Positions 9,383 to 17,268 of a stretch of 64,000 bases of DNA are shown one piece after another. Both the position numbers and the translations under genes were made by a program. The notes under the pieces were generated by a model. That model did not search any database. It saw nothing but the letters and a program-made list of their open reading frames with translations, and was not told where the DNA came from. Every line of letters begins with the position of its first letter. Positions within the stretch are counted from its first letter, which is position 1. The DNA comes from Pelagibacterium luteolum (GTDB lineage: Bacteria; Pseudomonadota; Alphaproteobacteria; Rhizobiales; Devosiaceae), in NCBI RefSeq assembly GCF_900100665.1, contig NZ_FNCS01000015.1, positions 1 to 64,000 on the forward strand. Reading direction: 5' to 3'.

Positions 9383-9976
9383 ATGTGCAATGCCTATGAG
9401 CAACACGTTCGCTGGGTCGAATATTGCCAGATGATGCGGGCGTTGGAGCTGGAGATTCCAACGCAACAGACAGAACTCGATCTGCCCCAGGCGGACGACA
9501 TCAGGATCAACGACATTGGACCGGTCATGCGTGCGGCCGGCAACATGATCGAACTCGTCCAGATGAACTTCAGCTTCCCGCCATCGGGTGCCAGGGGTGG
9601 TCCGGTCTTCAATTTTCGATCGGAAGGGCGAGACTTTACCGACAGCAAGCGCTGCCTGATCCCGGCATCGGGATTCTACGAATTCACCGGCAAGAAATAT
9701 CCCAAAACCAAACACCGCTTCAGCCTGATCGGTGCCCCCTTCATGGCCATTGCCGGGCTATGGCGTGAGGCTCAGGGCAATCACCCACCCTCCTTCACGA
9801 TGCTGACTACGAGTCCAGGACCTGATGTCGAGCCCTACCACAACCGGCAGGTCGTGGTGCTTTTGCCGCAGGACTGGGCCTCATGGATTTATCTGGCGAA
9901 ACCTGAAGCGGAATTGCTGAAGCCGCTCCCGGCCGGCTCGCTTGAGGTCGAGACCGTGCGGAAAGGGAGCGATTGA
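9383..9976 (+). CDS. SOS-response-associated (SRAP/YedK-like) peptidase
   Basis: A 197-residue SRAP-domain protein. Cys2 directly follows the initiator Met (MCNAYEQHV), as needed for the N-terminal catalytic cysteine that forms a thiazolidine cross-link with abasic sites in single-stranded DNA. Other family marks are NFRSEGRDF, the CLIPASGFYEF strand with its active-site glutamate, and the late histidine in PYHNRQVVVLLP. Usual length is 190-240 residues, so it is complete. It is probably a DNA-damage tolerance protein, shielding abasic sites during plasmid replication or transfer. No LexA box was found in its upstream region, so SOS control is not shown. It diverges from the small gene at 8928-9215. 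Confidence 0.85.
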   Translation: MCNAYEQHVRWVEYCQMMRALELEIPTQQTELDLPQADDIRINDIGPVMRAAGNMIELVQMNFSFPPSGARGGPVFNFRSEGRDFTDSKRCLIPASGFYEFTGKKYPKTKHRFSLIGAPFMAIAGLWREAQGNHPPSFTMLTTSPGPDVEPYHNRQVVVLLPQDWASWIYLAKPEAELLKPLPAGSLEVETVRKGSD

Positions 9977-10290
9977 ACCAGTGGATGTTCACCTGCTCGC
10001 CCACCTCCCGCCCAAGCAAATCAGATTTCGCCGATCCTTTTGTCCGCACTCGGCCGAACAACGCTAATATAGATGCCAGATATCGTGTCACGCTGTGCGA
10101 TGTTTGCATGCAGCTTTTCTCAAATTGTAACACTGTCCAGCACAAGCAGTCGCGACAACAAAAAGCAGAAGCCAAACAAATCTTGACGTCTTGTCCCGCC
10201 AGGTCTGACGCCGGATGTTATTTTTCTTCCGAGCGCCTTCCCAAATTCCCGCGCTGCCGCGCACTGTCAGGAAGGAGCTGATAACCGACT
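9977..10290 (+). other. Intergenic region upstream of the sigma-like/helicase operon
   Basis: This 314-base stretch is visibly richer in A and T than its flanks, as in a leader or promoter region. One short plus-strand frame (9973-10281) exists, but its cysteine-rich translation looks accidental. A TTGACG hexamer lies at 10183-10188 without a convincing -10 partner at 16-18 bases. It probably carries the operon promoter, whose exact site I cannot fix. Confidence 0.4.
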
Positions 10291-10830
10291 ATGGACGACG
10301 AACCGGCCCATCTTTCGCTCGGCGAGGTTCGTCGCGCACTGGACCGCCTGAGGCAGGCGGACATCGTGCGTTTGTCGGTGTTGGCGCGAAACTGGGCCCG
10401 TGGCCTTGGCCGGCGAGACGCCGATGATCTACTCAACGAGGCCTTTGATCGGGTTCTCTCGGGACGGCGCCCTTGGCCAAGCGATGTCGCGATGCCCGCT
10501 TTCTTCAACGGTGTGATGCGAAGCATCGCAAGCCAATGGCGACACGAAGACATGCGTGAATTGTTGATCCTTGATGACACGGACACCGCGTTGGACAAGA
10601 TGGAGGAAAGCCCGCCCGCTGATCACGAACTGAACGATTTGCTTTCTCGCATGCGACGGGCGCTTGATGACGATCCGCAGGCGCGCGGCATCATGGAGCA
10701 TATTCTCGCTGATAGCGGTCGCGAGGAAGCCCAGGCAGCGCTTGGCGTCGACGCGACCAGTTATGACACCGCTCGCCGCCGGATGATCCGACATTTGTTC
10801 ACGATGTTTAATCCAGGATGGACGCTATGA
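10291..10830 (+). CDS. Sigma-70-like (ECF-type) protein heading a helicase/ATPase operon
   Basis: A 179-residue protein with the two-part layout of a small sigma factor. Residues about 35-90 resemble region 2 (RRDADDLLNEAFDRVLSG, then FFNGVMRSIASQWR). The last 60 residues resemble region 4, with a helix-turn-helix (EEAQAALGVDATSYDTARRR). AAGGAG lies about 13 bases before the ATG, a slightly long spacer. The stop overlaps the next start as ATGA, so it is translationally coupled to the helicase. It may direct or sense transcription of the operon, or be a sigma-derived DNA-binding adaptor. No anti-sigma gene is adjacent. The sigma similarity is by eye. Confidence 0.65.
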   Translation: MDDEPAHLSLGEVRRALDRLRQADIVRLSVLARNWARGLGRRDADDLLNEAFDRVLSGRRPWPSDVAMPAFFNGVMRSIASQWRHEDMRELLILDDTDTALDKMEESPPADHELNDLLSRMRRALDDDPQARGIMEHILADSGREEAQAALGVDATSYDTARRRMIRHLFTMFNPGWTL

Positions 10831-13800
10831 GTCGCTATACTACAGATGAACGCACTCTGGCGCTGATCGCTGAAGGAGTCCTCGACGCGAGCGATGAGGA
10901 GATCATGCGCGTCGCCAACGAGCACGGCATCAATGTCGTGGCGCTAGAGCGGAAGGTCCGGACCATGATCGCCGATCGGATCGCGGCGGCAGAACAGGCC
11001 GACCGAGTGAGTTTCACGATTGGCGAAACAGTCGCCCTGCGTTCCGATCCGAGCCGAATCGGGGTCATTACCTCGATAACGCCGAGCAATCGTGAGGTGC
11101 GGTATGGCGTCTTTATTGATGGTCGCATGGAGACGCTCTACGCCAGCCAACTCGCGCCCGCCCAGATTGCGGCACGGATGGTCCGCGCCACGCTCGAGGA
11201 ACTCAACGCTCGCCTCACCGCGCTCCAGCTCGTGGCGCCCAGCCTGGCCAATCTCTATTCGCTGCAAGCTGGTCGCATTGATTTCATTCCCTACCAGTTC
11301 CGCCCGGTGCTGAAGTTCATCCGCGCCGATCGTCCGCGGTTACTAGTGGCTGACGAGGTGGGCGTCGGCAAAACAATCGAGGCCGGCTTGCTACTGCGTG
11401 AGCTCCAGGCGCGGCGGCCACTCCGTTCGGTTCTCGTCGTTTGTTCGAAGACGCTCGTGGTCGAGGAGAAGTGGCACCGCGAGATGCGCCGATTTGACGA
11501 AGAGTTCGTCACGCTGTCGAGCGTCGAGTTGCGACACTGTCTCGACCAGACGGATCTCGACGGCGAGTGGCCCGAGCGATACGCCCGGTCGGTGCTTCCG
11601 TTCTCACTCGTGAACGACAACCTGCTCAATGGCTATGCTATCCGCGGTGGCCAACGCTCGAAAGGGCTGACCACGCTCGATTCACCGCCCCGCTTCGACT
11701 TGCTGATCGTGGACGAGGCGCACAACGCGCGCAACAGCGAGACCAATCTGCACCAAGGTTTGAAGCTCCTTGCCGACAATGCCGAGGCGGTGGTTTTGAT
11801 CACCGCGACACCTATACAGCTGGGGACTAGCGATCTCTTCTCGCTGTTGAATCTGCTTCGCCCAGATCTCGTCATCGACAAGCCCACCTTCGAGCGAATG
11901 GCGCAGCCAAATGCGGCCATCAACGCCGCCATTGCGGTAATCCGTGGCGGGCAGGACGGCTGGCAGGCCGCTGCGCTCGATCACCTCTCCGAGGCGGCCG
12001 CGACCGACTGGGGGCAGGCCATGCTCGGGCCGTCACCGGAGTATCGGGCTCTGATTGCGGCGATCGGCGACGCGAACGATGACGAAGCGCGGGTTCGGCT
12101 TGTGCACCGCGCCGAAGGCCTGCACAGCTTCGCGTCGCTGATCAGCCGGACGCGACGGCGCGATATCGGTGCCTTCACCACCCGAAAGCCGCAGACCGTT
12201 TCGGTGCCATTCACGCCGGCGCAACAGGCTGTTCATGATGCCGTTCTCACGGTGCAGCGCGAGGTCTACATGCGGACCCACGGTTCAGGGCCGCTTGGCT
12301 TCCTGATGACGACGATCCGTCGGCAGACGGCGAGCTCGCTACACGGGCTCGTGCCGTTTCTCGAAACCATCCTCACCCGCCGCCTTTCGGAGATCGAGCG
12401 TGCCGAGATCGACGACGACGCCGTCGAGATGCTCGACACAGGTGTCGACGATATCCGCGCGGAGATCTCTGCGGTGCTGACACAAGCTCGCGCGCTTCCC
12501 GCCGAGGACCCTAAGCTAGACCGGCTGCTGGCGATCGTCGCGCAAAAAGGCGAAATGGCCAACCGTCGGCTGCTGCTGTTTAGCGCCTTTCGCCATACGC
12601 TGGCATATCTCGAGGCTGCCCTGCGGTCACACGGCGTCCGCGTGGGACTGATCCATGGCGACGTTGGTGATGACGACCGTCGTGCATTGCGGCGAGCATT
12701 CGCTTTGCCGCCGGATAATCCCAGCGCGATTGACGTTTTGCTGTCGTCGGAAGTTGGTTCGGAAGGCCTCGACTTTCAGTTCTGCGACGCGCTGGTCAAC
12801 TACGACATCCCCTGGAACCCTATGCGGATTGAGCAACGGATCGGCCGCATCGATCGCTACGGCCAGACCAGCGAGACAGTGGCGATCTACAATCTTGTGA
12901 CGCCAGGCACGGTCGACTTCGACATCTACAGCCGATGCCTTTTGCGGATCGGCATTTTCGAACGGGCGATCGGTGGCAGCGAGGCGATCCTGGGCGAGAT
13001 CGCGACCAGACTGCAGCAGGTTGCGGAGGACTTCTCACTTACCGAAGACGAGCGCAACGATCGGCTGCAGCAGCTGGCGGACAATGAAATCCGTGAGATC
13101 GCCGAAACAGAGGCGCTCGAGGAACGAGAGGCCGAGTTGTTCGGCGTTCGCGTTGCGCGAAACAGGATAGATGACGACATTGCACAAGCGTCCAGTCGCT
13201 GGCTGGAACCATCTGCCCTAGAGCGGCTTGTGGGCATTCATCTTGAGCGAACGCTCGAGGTCGGCCGCAATCCCATCCTCGGGCAAGGGGCCGCGAAGAC
13301 GCTTCGGCTGTCGGCGGAGGCTCGACGTCGGCTAATCCCTGCCCGAACGCGAGGCATGCGACCGAGCCTTGCCGAGCGCGAATGGGAAGCCTGGCTGCGC
13401 GGTGACCAGGCGACGCTTGGCCTCACCTTCGAGCGCGATACGGCCAATGCCGATCGATCGCTTGCTTTTATAACGCCGGTCCACCCTTTGACGCAGGCGG
13501 CTGCGCGTGGCGTCGCGGCTGATGAGGAGATCCACATATCTCTGGCGGCGTCGCTACCGGGCCTGTCCCCGGGCGAGTATCCGTTCGCCATCTATCAGTG
13601 GCAATTGTCGGGACTGAAGGAGGACGCGATGCTCGTACCAGTCGTGGCCGATCCGGAAATCTCGCGCGTTTTCATGCATGTGCTCGCGGCCGCCCGGGAT
13701 GTGACCGACCTGCCACCGCCCTCGAGTTCCATGATCGAGGCGCTCGACGGCTGGCATCACGATCTGTGGGTGTCTCGCCGCGCCGAACATGTTGCCGAAG

Positions 13801-14042
13801 CCGCTGAGATTGCCCGGTTCCGCCGCGACAGCCTCGAAGCGAGCTACCGTGCTCGAATGGCCATTCTCGAGGAGCAGCGTGGCCGTGCCAACGAGGAGCG
13901 AATTCGCCGGATGCGGACGGGACAGATTGATCGCGCCATGGCAGATCATCGCGAAGCCCTCGCAAGGCTGGCGCGTGACGAGGCCCGCGCCGACATACTT
14001 GCCCGCCGTGTCGCTGCCGGCGTTATTCGAGTGGAGGGTTGA
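10827..14042 (+). CDS. RapA/SNF2-type helicase of a putative defence operon
   Basis: A 1071-residue Swi2/Snf2 ATPase. Walker A is in DEVGVGKTIEAG (about residues 176-187), motif II is DEAH (VDEAHNARNS, near 296), motif III is ITATPIQLGTSD, and the C-terminal lobe has SEVGSEGLDFQF and the arginine fingers in RIEQRIGRIDRYGQ. The layout is RapA-like, with a long helical C-terminal extension (about 770-1071) rich in Arg and Glu. Start 10827 is chosen because ATG overlaps the upstream stop as ATGA; a start 9 bases earlier is possible. The next gene starts two bases after its stop. Helicases of this type act as translocases in DISARM-like and other defence loci, which supports a nucleic-acid-directed immune role here. 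The target is unknown. Confidence 0.85.
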   Translation: MSRYTTDERTLALIAEGVLDASDEEIMRVANEHGINVVALERKVRTMIADRIAAAEQADRVSFTIGETVALRSDPSRIGVITSITPSNREVRYGVFIDGRMETLYASQLAPAQIAARMVRATLEELNARLTALQLVAPSLANLYSLQAGRIDFIPYQFRPVLKFIRADRPRLLVADEVGVGKTIEAGLLLRELQARRPLRSVLVVCSKTLVVEEKWHREMRRFDEEFVTLSSVELRHCLDQTDLDGEWPERYARSVLPFSLVNDNLLNGYAIRGGQRSKGLTTLDSPPRFDLLIVDEAHNARNSETNLHQGLKLLADNAEAVVLITATPIQLGTSDLFSLLNLLRPDLVIDKPTFERMAQPNAAINAAIAVIRGGQDGWQAAALDHLSEAAATDWGQAMLGPSPEYRALIAAIGDANDDEARVRLVHRAEGLHSFASLISRTRRRDIGAFTTRKPQTVSVPFTPAQQAVHDAVLTVQREVYMRTHGSGPLGFLMTTIRRQTASSLHGLVPFLETILTRRLSEIERAEIDDDAVEMLDTGVDDIRAEISAVLTQARALPAEDPKLDRLLAIVAQKGEMANRRLLLFSAFRHTLAYLEAALRSHGVRVGLIHGDVGDDDRRALRRAFALPPDNPSAIDVLLSSEVGSEGLDFQFCDALVNYDIPWNPMRIEQRIGRIDRYGQTSETVAIYNLVTPGTVDFDIYSRCLLRIGIFERAIGGSEAILGEIATRLQQVAEDFSLTEDERNDRLQQLADNEIREIAETEALEEREAELFGVRVARNRIDDDIAQASSRWLEPSALERLVGIHLERTLEVGRNPILGQGAAKTLRLSAEARRRLIPARTRGMRPSLAEREWEAWLRGDQATLGLTFERDTANADRSLAFITPVHPLTQAAARGVAADEEIHISLAASLPGLSPGEYPFAIYQWQLSGLKEDAMLVPVVADPEISRVFMHVLAAARDVTDLPPPSSSMIEALDGWHHDLWVSRRAEHVAEAAEIARFRRDSLEASYRARMAILEEQRGRANEERIRRMRTGQIDRAMADHREALARLARDEARADILARRVAAGVIRVEG

Positions 14043-14043
14043 A

Positions 14044-17000
14044 ATGGCGTTGAGCTTCGAAACATGGCTGCATGAGCTGCGTGAGAGGCGGCAACGCTGG
14101 GTCGATGCGAGCCACGAGAATGATTTTGACCGCGGCATCTGGAACGCGACGGTCGAGAAATATGCCGATCCGTCTCACTTCATCTTCGAGCTGCTCCAAA
14201 ATGCCGAGGATGAGGGCGCTACGCAGGGATGCTTTTACCTAGGGTCCAGCACAATAGTCTTCGAGCACAACGGCAAGCCCTTCGATCGGGACGACATCGA
14301 GGGCATTACCGGGATTGGCAACACCACGAAGCTTGAGGAGGCAAACAAGATCGGGTGTTTCGGCATCGGTTTCAAATCGGTCTATGTTGTCACCGAGCGA
14401 CCTGAGGTCCATTGCACAACCGAAGGAATGCCGATCGCCTTTGGGATTCGGGACCTGGTCGTTCCCGAGTTAATCGCGACGTCGCATACCGCCTCGACGA
14501 CGCGCATCGTCCTGCCACTGTTGCCGCATAAGGCGGCGGCGATCCTCGCCAGGGTACACGACGCGCTCGACAAGTCGGGGCCGCGCAGTCTTCTCTTCCT
14601 TCAGAATTTGACGCTTCTCAAATGGGTCATCGGATCGAACTCATCCCAATGTGTCGTCGAAGACGGCGAAGGTGGTCTACGGATCCTGCGTTCGACGGTG
14701 GGTGCGAAACCCGCCCAAGCCGATCGTTTCATCATGCTCAGCCGCCCCGTTCATCATGAGAACGATGCTCGGAGCTACTCTGTGAAAATCGCTTTGCGAC
14801 TCAATGACGGTGGCGACATCGTGCCAGAGGCGGCGACCACACGCTTGGCCGTATTCTTTGAGACCGAGGAGCCTACGGGTCTGCATTTCCAGGTGCATGG
14901 GCCCTTCCAGCTGACCGACAATCGCGCGAACATCAAGCGTGAAGATCCATGGAATACCCTCCTGATCGACGAAGTATCGACACTTCTCGCCGAGAGCCTC
15001 CCTGTCCTGCGCGATCGCGGTTTGATCAAACGCAGCTTCTTGGAAGTAATGCCGAACGCAAGCGATGACTTGCCCGAGCCGTGGCAGCCGTTGCTCGCGA
15101 CAGTCGTAGAGGCGTTCCAGGCGCACGCCCTCCTTCCCGCCTATACCGGGGGGCATGTGTCGGCACGCGCGGCCGTCCGCGGCGTTTCTGAGATTCGTGA
15201 TCTTCTCAGCGATGAAGGCCTCGCAAATTTTGGCGGCCTGCCTGACAGGCACTGGGTCGGGAGCGGCATGCGCAACAGCCGGACTGATGCTTTCTTGGCG
15301 ACATTGAAGCTGACCGAATGGGGCTATGCCGAATTTGTCGCTGCCTTTCAGCGCGCCTTTGGCCGATCCTGGAATAGCGGCGATATCGCCGCTAGCGCCA
15401 AGGCGCAGACCTGGTTTGATGCATTGCCAGACGACCAAGTTCAGCGGCTGTACATCCTCGCCGATGCAGCGATGCGCGCTCAGAAGTCTTCAGGAGCATT
15501 GAATCATCTCTCCTTTGTAAGGCTCGAGGACGGGACGCGGACAAGTCCGGCAAACGCGCTGCTGCCTCCAGCAGACACACCGCTTGACGAGGAGGCGGCG
15601 GCTCATGGCCTCACCTTGGTTCGATCCGCCCTCACCCGGACCGGCCGCGCGCGCGGTAAGGACGTCGAGCAATTTCTCAAGAAAGTCGGGGTCAAGGAGA
15701 TTGGCGAGCGCGACTACCTCGCCGCAATCCTCCGGGCGAACTATGGCGACGGCGTGCGCCCTCCCAGCAACGAGCGCCACCTCCAGCACATGCGCCGATT
15801 CCTACGCTGGCATGAACAAAGTGAGGACTGCAGGCTTTTCGAGGACGTCGCTTTCCTCCGCGTTGAAGGTGCTGAAGGTTACCACAAGGCCGACAGCATT
15901 TTCATTGACCGGCCTTATATCGACGCCGGTTTGGCGATCATCTATCGCAGCGGCGTGAAAGGCCGCGACCGACTACCACTTTGGAGTGGATACTCGAAAC
16001 TCAAGCGTACCGCCCTCCTGACCCTTCTGAAGAAGGTGGGGGTGGAGCATGCACTGACGATTTATCGGACAAGAATATCCTACAGCCACGCGCACTACCG
16101 GAGTCTGGTCGGCGGTTTCGGGCAGAGCAGAGTGACGTCAACTGAGGTGAATTACGACTATACGATCTTCCAGCTTGCCGAACTGATCGCCAAGCGAAAT
16201 CCGGAAATTTCGAAGCTGATTTGGAAGGCAATCGCGGCTGTCGGCGGCCACGTCATGCAGGCATGCTACGCACCCAACCAGGCCCATGAACCGCATAGAG
16301 CGCCATCCACTTTGGCGTTGTGCCTTAGGGATGCCGAGTGGATTCCCGCAAAGGACGGCTCATTGAGACGCCCGAGCGCGATCACCACACCGGAGTTGGC
16401 GACGGGATTGTCAACAGGGGGTAACGAAGACTGGCTGAACGCCATCGGATTTGCGTCGGAGCACCGGCAGCGGTCGGAACAAAGTCAGCTCCGTAGAAAG
16501 GCCGCGAAATCGATAGGCTTGCCCGAGGAACTTGCCGATCAGCTGGCTTCCTTGTCACCCGATGCCCTCAAGACGCTTGGCAGCGAAATGTTGCAACGAA
16601 TAGCCAGCGGGGCATTCACGACGCCGCGGTTTCCTGAACGCGAAGCCCCCAATCCCGCGCGGCGCGCCGAGAAGCTTGCTGAACGCGCGAGTGCGGCACC
16701 TGCCAAGGCATATGAATCGCGCAGCCGGAGCGTGCGCACGACGGACAAGGATGTGCGGCAGCTCGCCCGTCCCTATTTGCGGGACCTTTATACCAATCCC
16801 GATGGCGAGATGATTTGCCAGGCATGTCATCTCGCGATGCCGTTTCGACTGGAGGATGGGACCCCGTACTTCGAGGCACCGGAGCTTCTCCAGTCATCAT
16901 CCGCCGAGCTGGCCGAAAATCATCTTGCTCTGTGCCCGACATGTTGCGCCAAGTGGCAGCACGCTAACAGCACGTCGGATGTTGAAATCGGTGATGGGAT

Positions 17001-17169
17001 TGAAAGTGCCGAGTTGCCGGAACTGAACATAATCTTGGCTGGGGAAGCCACCCGGCTTCGTTTCGTCCAGGTACATTTCGACGATCTGCGCACAATATTC
17101 GAGGTCACGGGCCGAAATCCGCCTTCGGCCGCCGGCGCCACGGTTCCGCTCGCGGCCGACGATCGATAA
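14044..17169 (+). CDS. Sacsin-like GHKL ATPase with a C-terminal HNH-like zinc motif
   Basis: A 1041-residue protein starting at ATG 14044, one base past the helicase stop. Its N-terminus is an Hsp90-type ATP-binding fold as in sacsin: N-box FELLQNAEDEGA (about residues 48-60), then HNGKPFDRDDIEGI and the glycine loop GCFGIGFKSVY (about 105). The central 600 residues are unrecognised. Near the end are two CxxC pairs, CQAC (925-928) and CPTC (964-967), with PYFEAPEL and NHLALCPTC between and around them. This spacing matches HNH/McrA-type zinc domains, although the usual paired histidines are not obvious. Such ATPases often act as molecular switches in conflict systems. The strict coupling to a helicase suggests one complex. 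Confidence 0.8.
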   Translation: MALSFETWLHELRERRQRWVDASHENDFDRGIWNATVEKYADPSHFIFELLQNAEDEGATQGCFYLGSSTIVFEHNGKPFDRDDIEGITGIGNTTKLEEANKIGCFGIGFKSVYVVTERPEVHCTTEGMPIAFGIRDLVVPELIATSHTASTTRIVLPLLPHKAAAILARVHDALDKSGPRSLLFLQNLTLLKWVIGSNSSQCVVEDGEGGLRILRSTVGAKPAQADRFIMLSRPVHHENDARSYSVKIALRLNDGGDIVPEAATTRLAVFFETEEPTGLHFQVHGPFQLTDNRANIKREDPWNTLLIDEVSTLLAESLPVLRDRGLIKRSFLEVMPNASDDLPEPWQPLLATVVEAFQAHALLPAYTGGHVSARAAVRGVSEIRDLLSDEGLANFGGLPDRHWVGSGMRNSRTDAFLATLKLTEWGYAEFVAAFQRAFGRSWNSGDIAASAKAQTWFDALPDDQVQRLYILADAAMRAQKSSGALNHLSFVRLEDGTRTSPANALLPPADTPLDEEAAAHGLTLVRSALTRTGRARGKDVEQFLKKVGVKEIGERDYLAAILRANYGDGVRPPSNERHLQHMRRFLRWHEQSEDCRLFEDVAFLRVEGAEGYHKADSIFIDRPYIDAGLAIIYRSGVKGRDRLPLWSGYSKLKRTALLTLLKKVGVEHALTIYRTRISYSHAHYRSLVGGFGQSRVTSTEVNYDYTIFQLAELIAKRNPEISKLIWKAIAAVGGHVMQACYAPNQAHEPHRAPSTLALCLRDAEWIPAKDGSLRRPSAITTPELATGLSTGGNEDWLNAIGFASEHRQRSEQSQLRRKAAKSIGLPEELADQLASLSPDALKTLGSEMLQRIASGAFTTPRFPEREAPNPARRAEKLAERASAAPAKAYESRSRSVRTTDKDVRQLARPYLRDLYTNPDGEMICQACHLAMPFRLEDGTPYFEAPELLQSSSAELAENHLALCPTCCAKWQHANSTSDVEIGDGIESAELPELNIILAGEATRLRFVQVHFDDLRTIFEVTGRNPPSAAGATVPLAADDR

Positions 17170-17220
17170 ACGGTTAAGATCGCAAGTTTTGTTGATGCCC
17201 GAAATTTGAACGAACGGCCG

Positions 17221-17244
17221 CTGAGGGCGTAGTTGTGCCCTCGG
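17221..17244. terminator. Candidate bidirectional terminator between convergent genes
   Basis: An 8-base stem (CTGAGGGC and GCCCTCGG, with one G-T pair) and 8-base loop lie in the 99-base gap where the sacsin-like gene (plus) and dnaE2 (minus) converge. No U tract follows on either side, so it is a modest candidate supported mostly by position. Confidence 0.35.
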
Positions 17245-17268
17245 GGAACCGAGAGAAGCTGTTCAATT

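Noticed and set aside
10183..10211. TTGACG as a promoter of the sigma-like operon
   Set aside because: No acceptable -10 element at 16-18 bases.
9973..10281. A 102-codon plus-strand frame between the SRAP gene and the sigma-like gene
   Set aside because: The translation is compositionally odd (many Cys and Ser), there is no good ribosome site and it overlaps the end of the SRAP gene.
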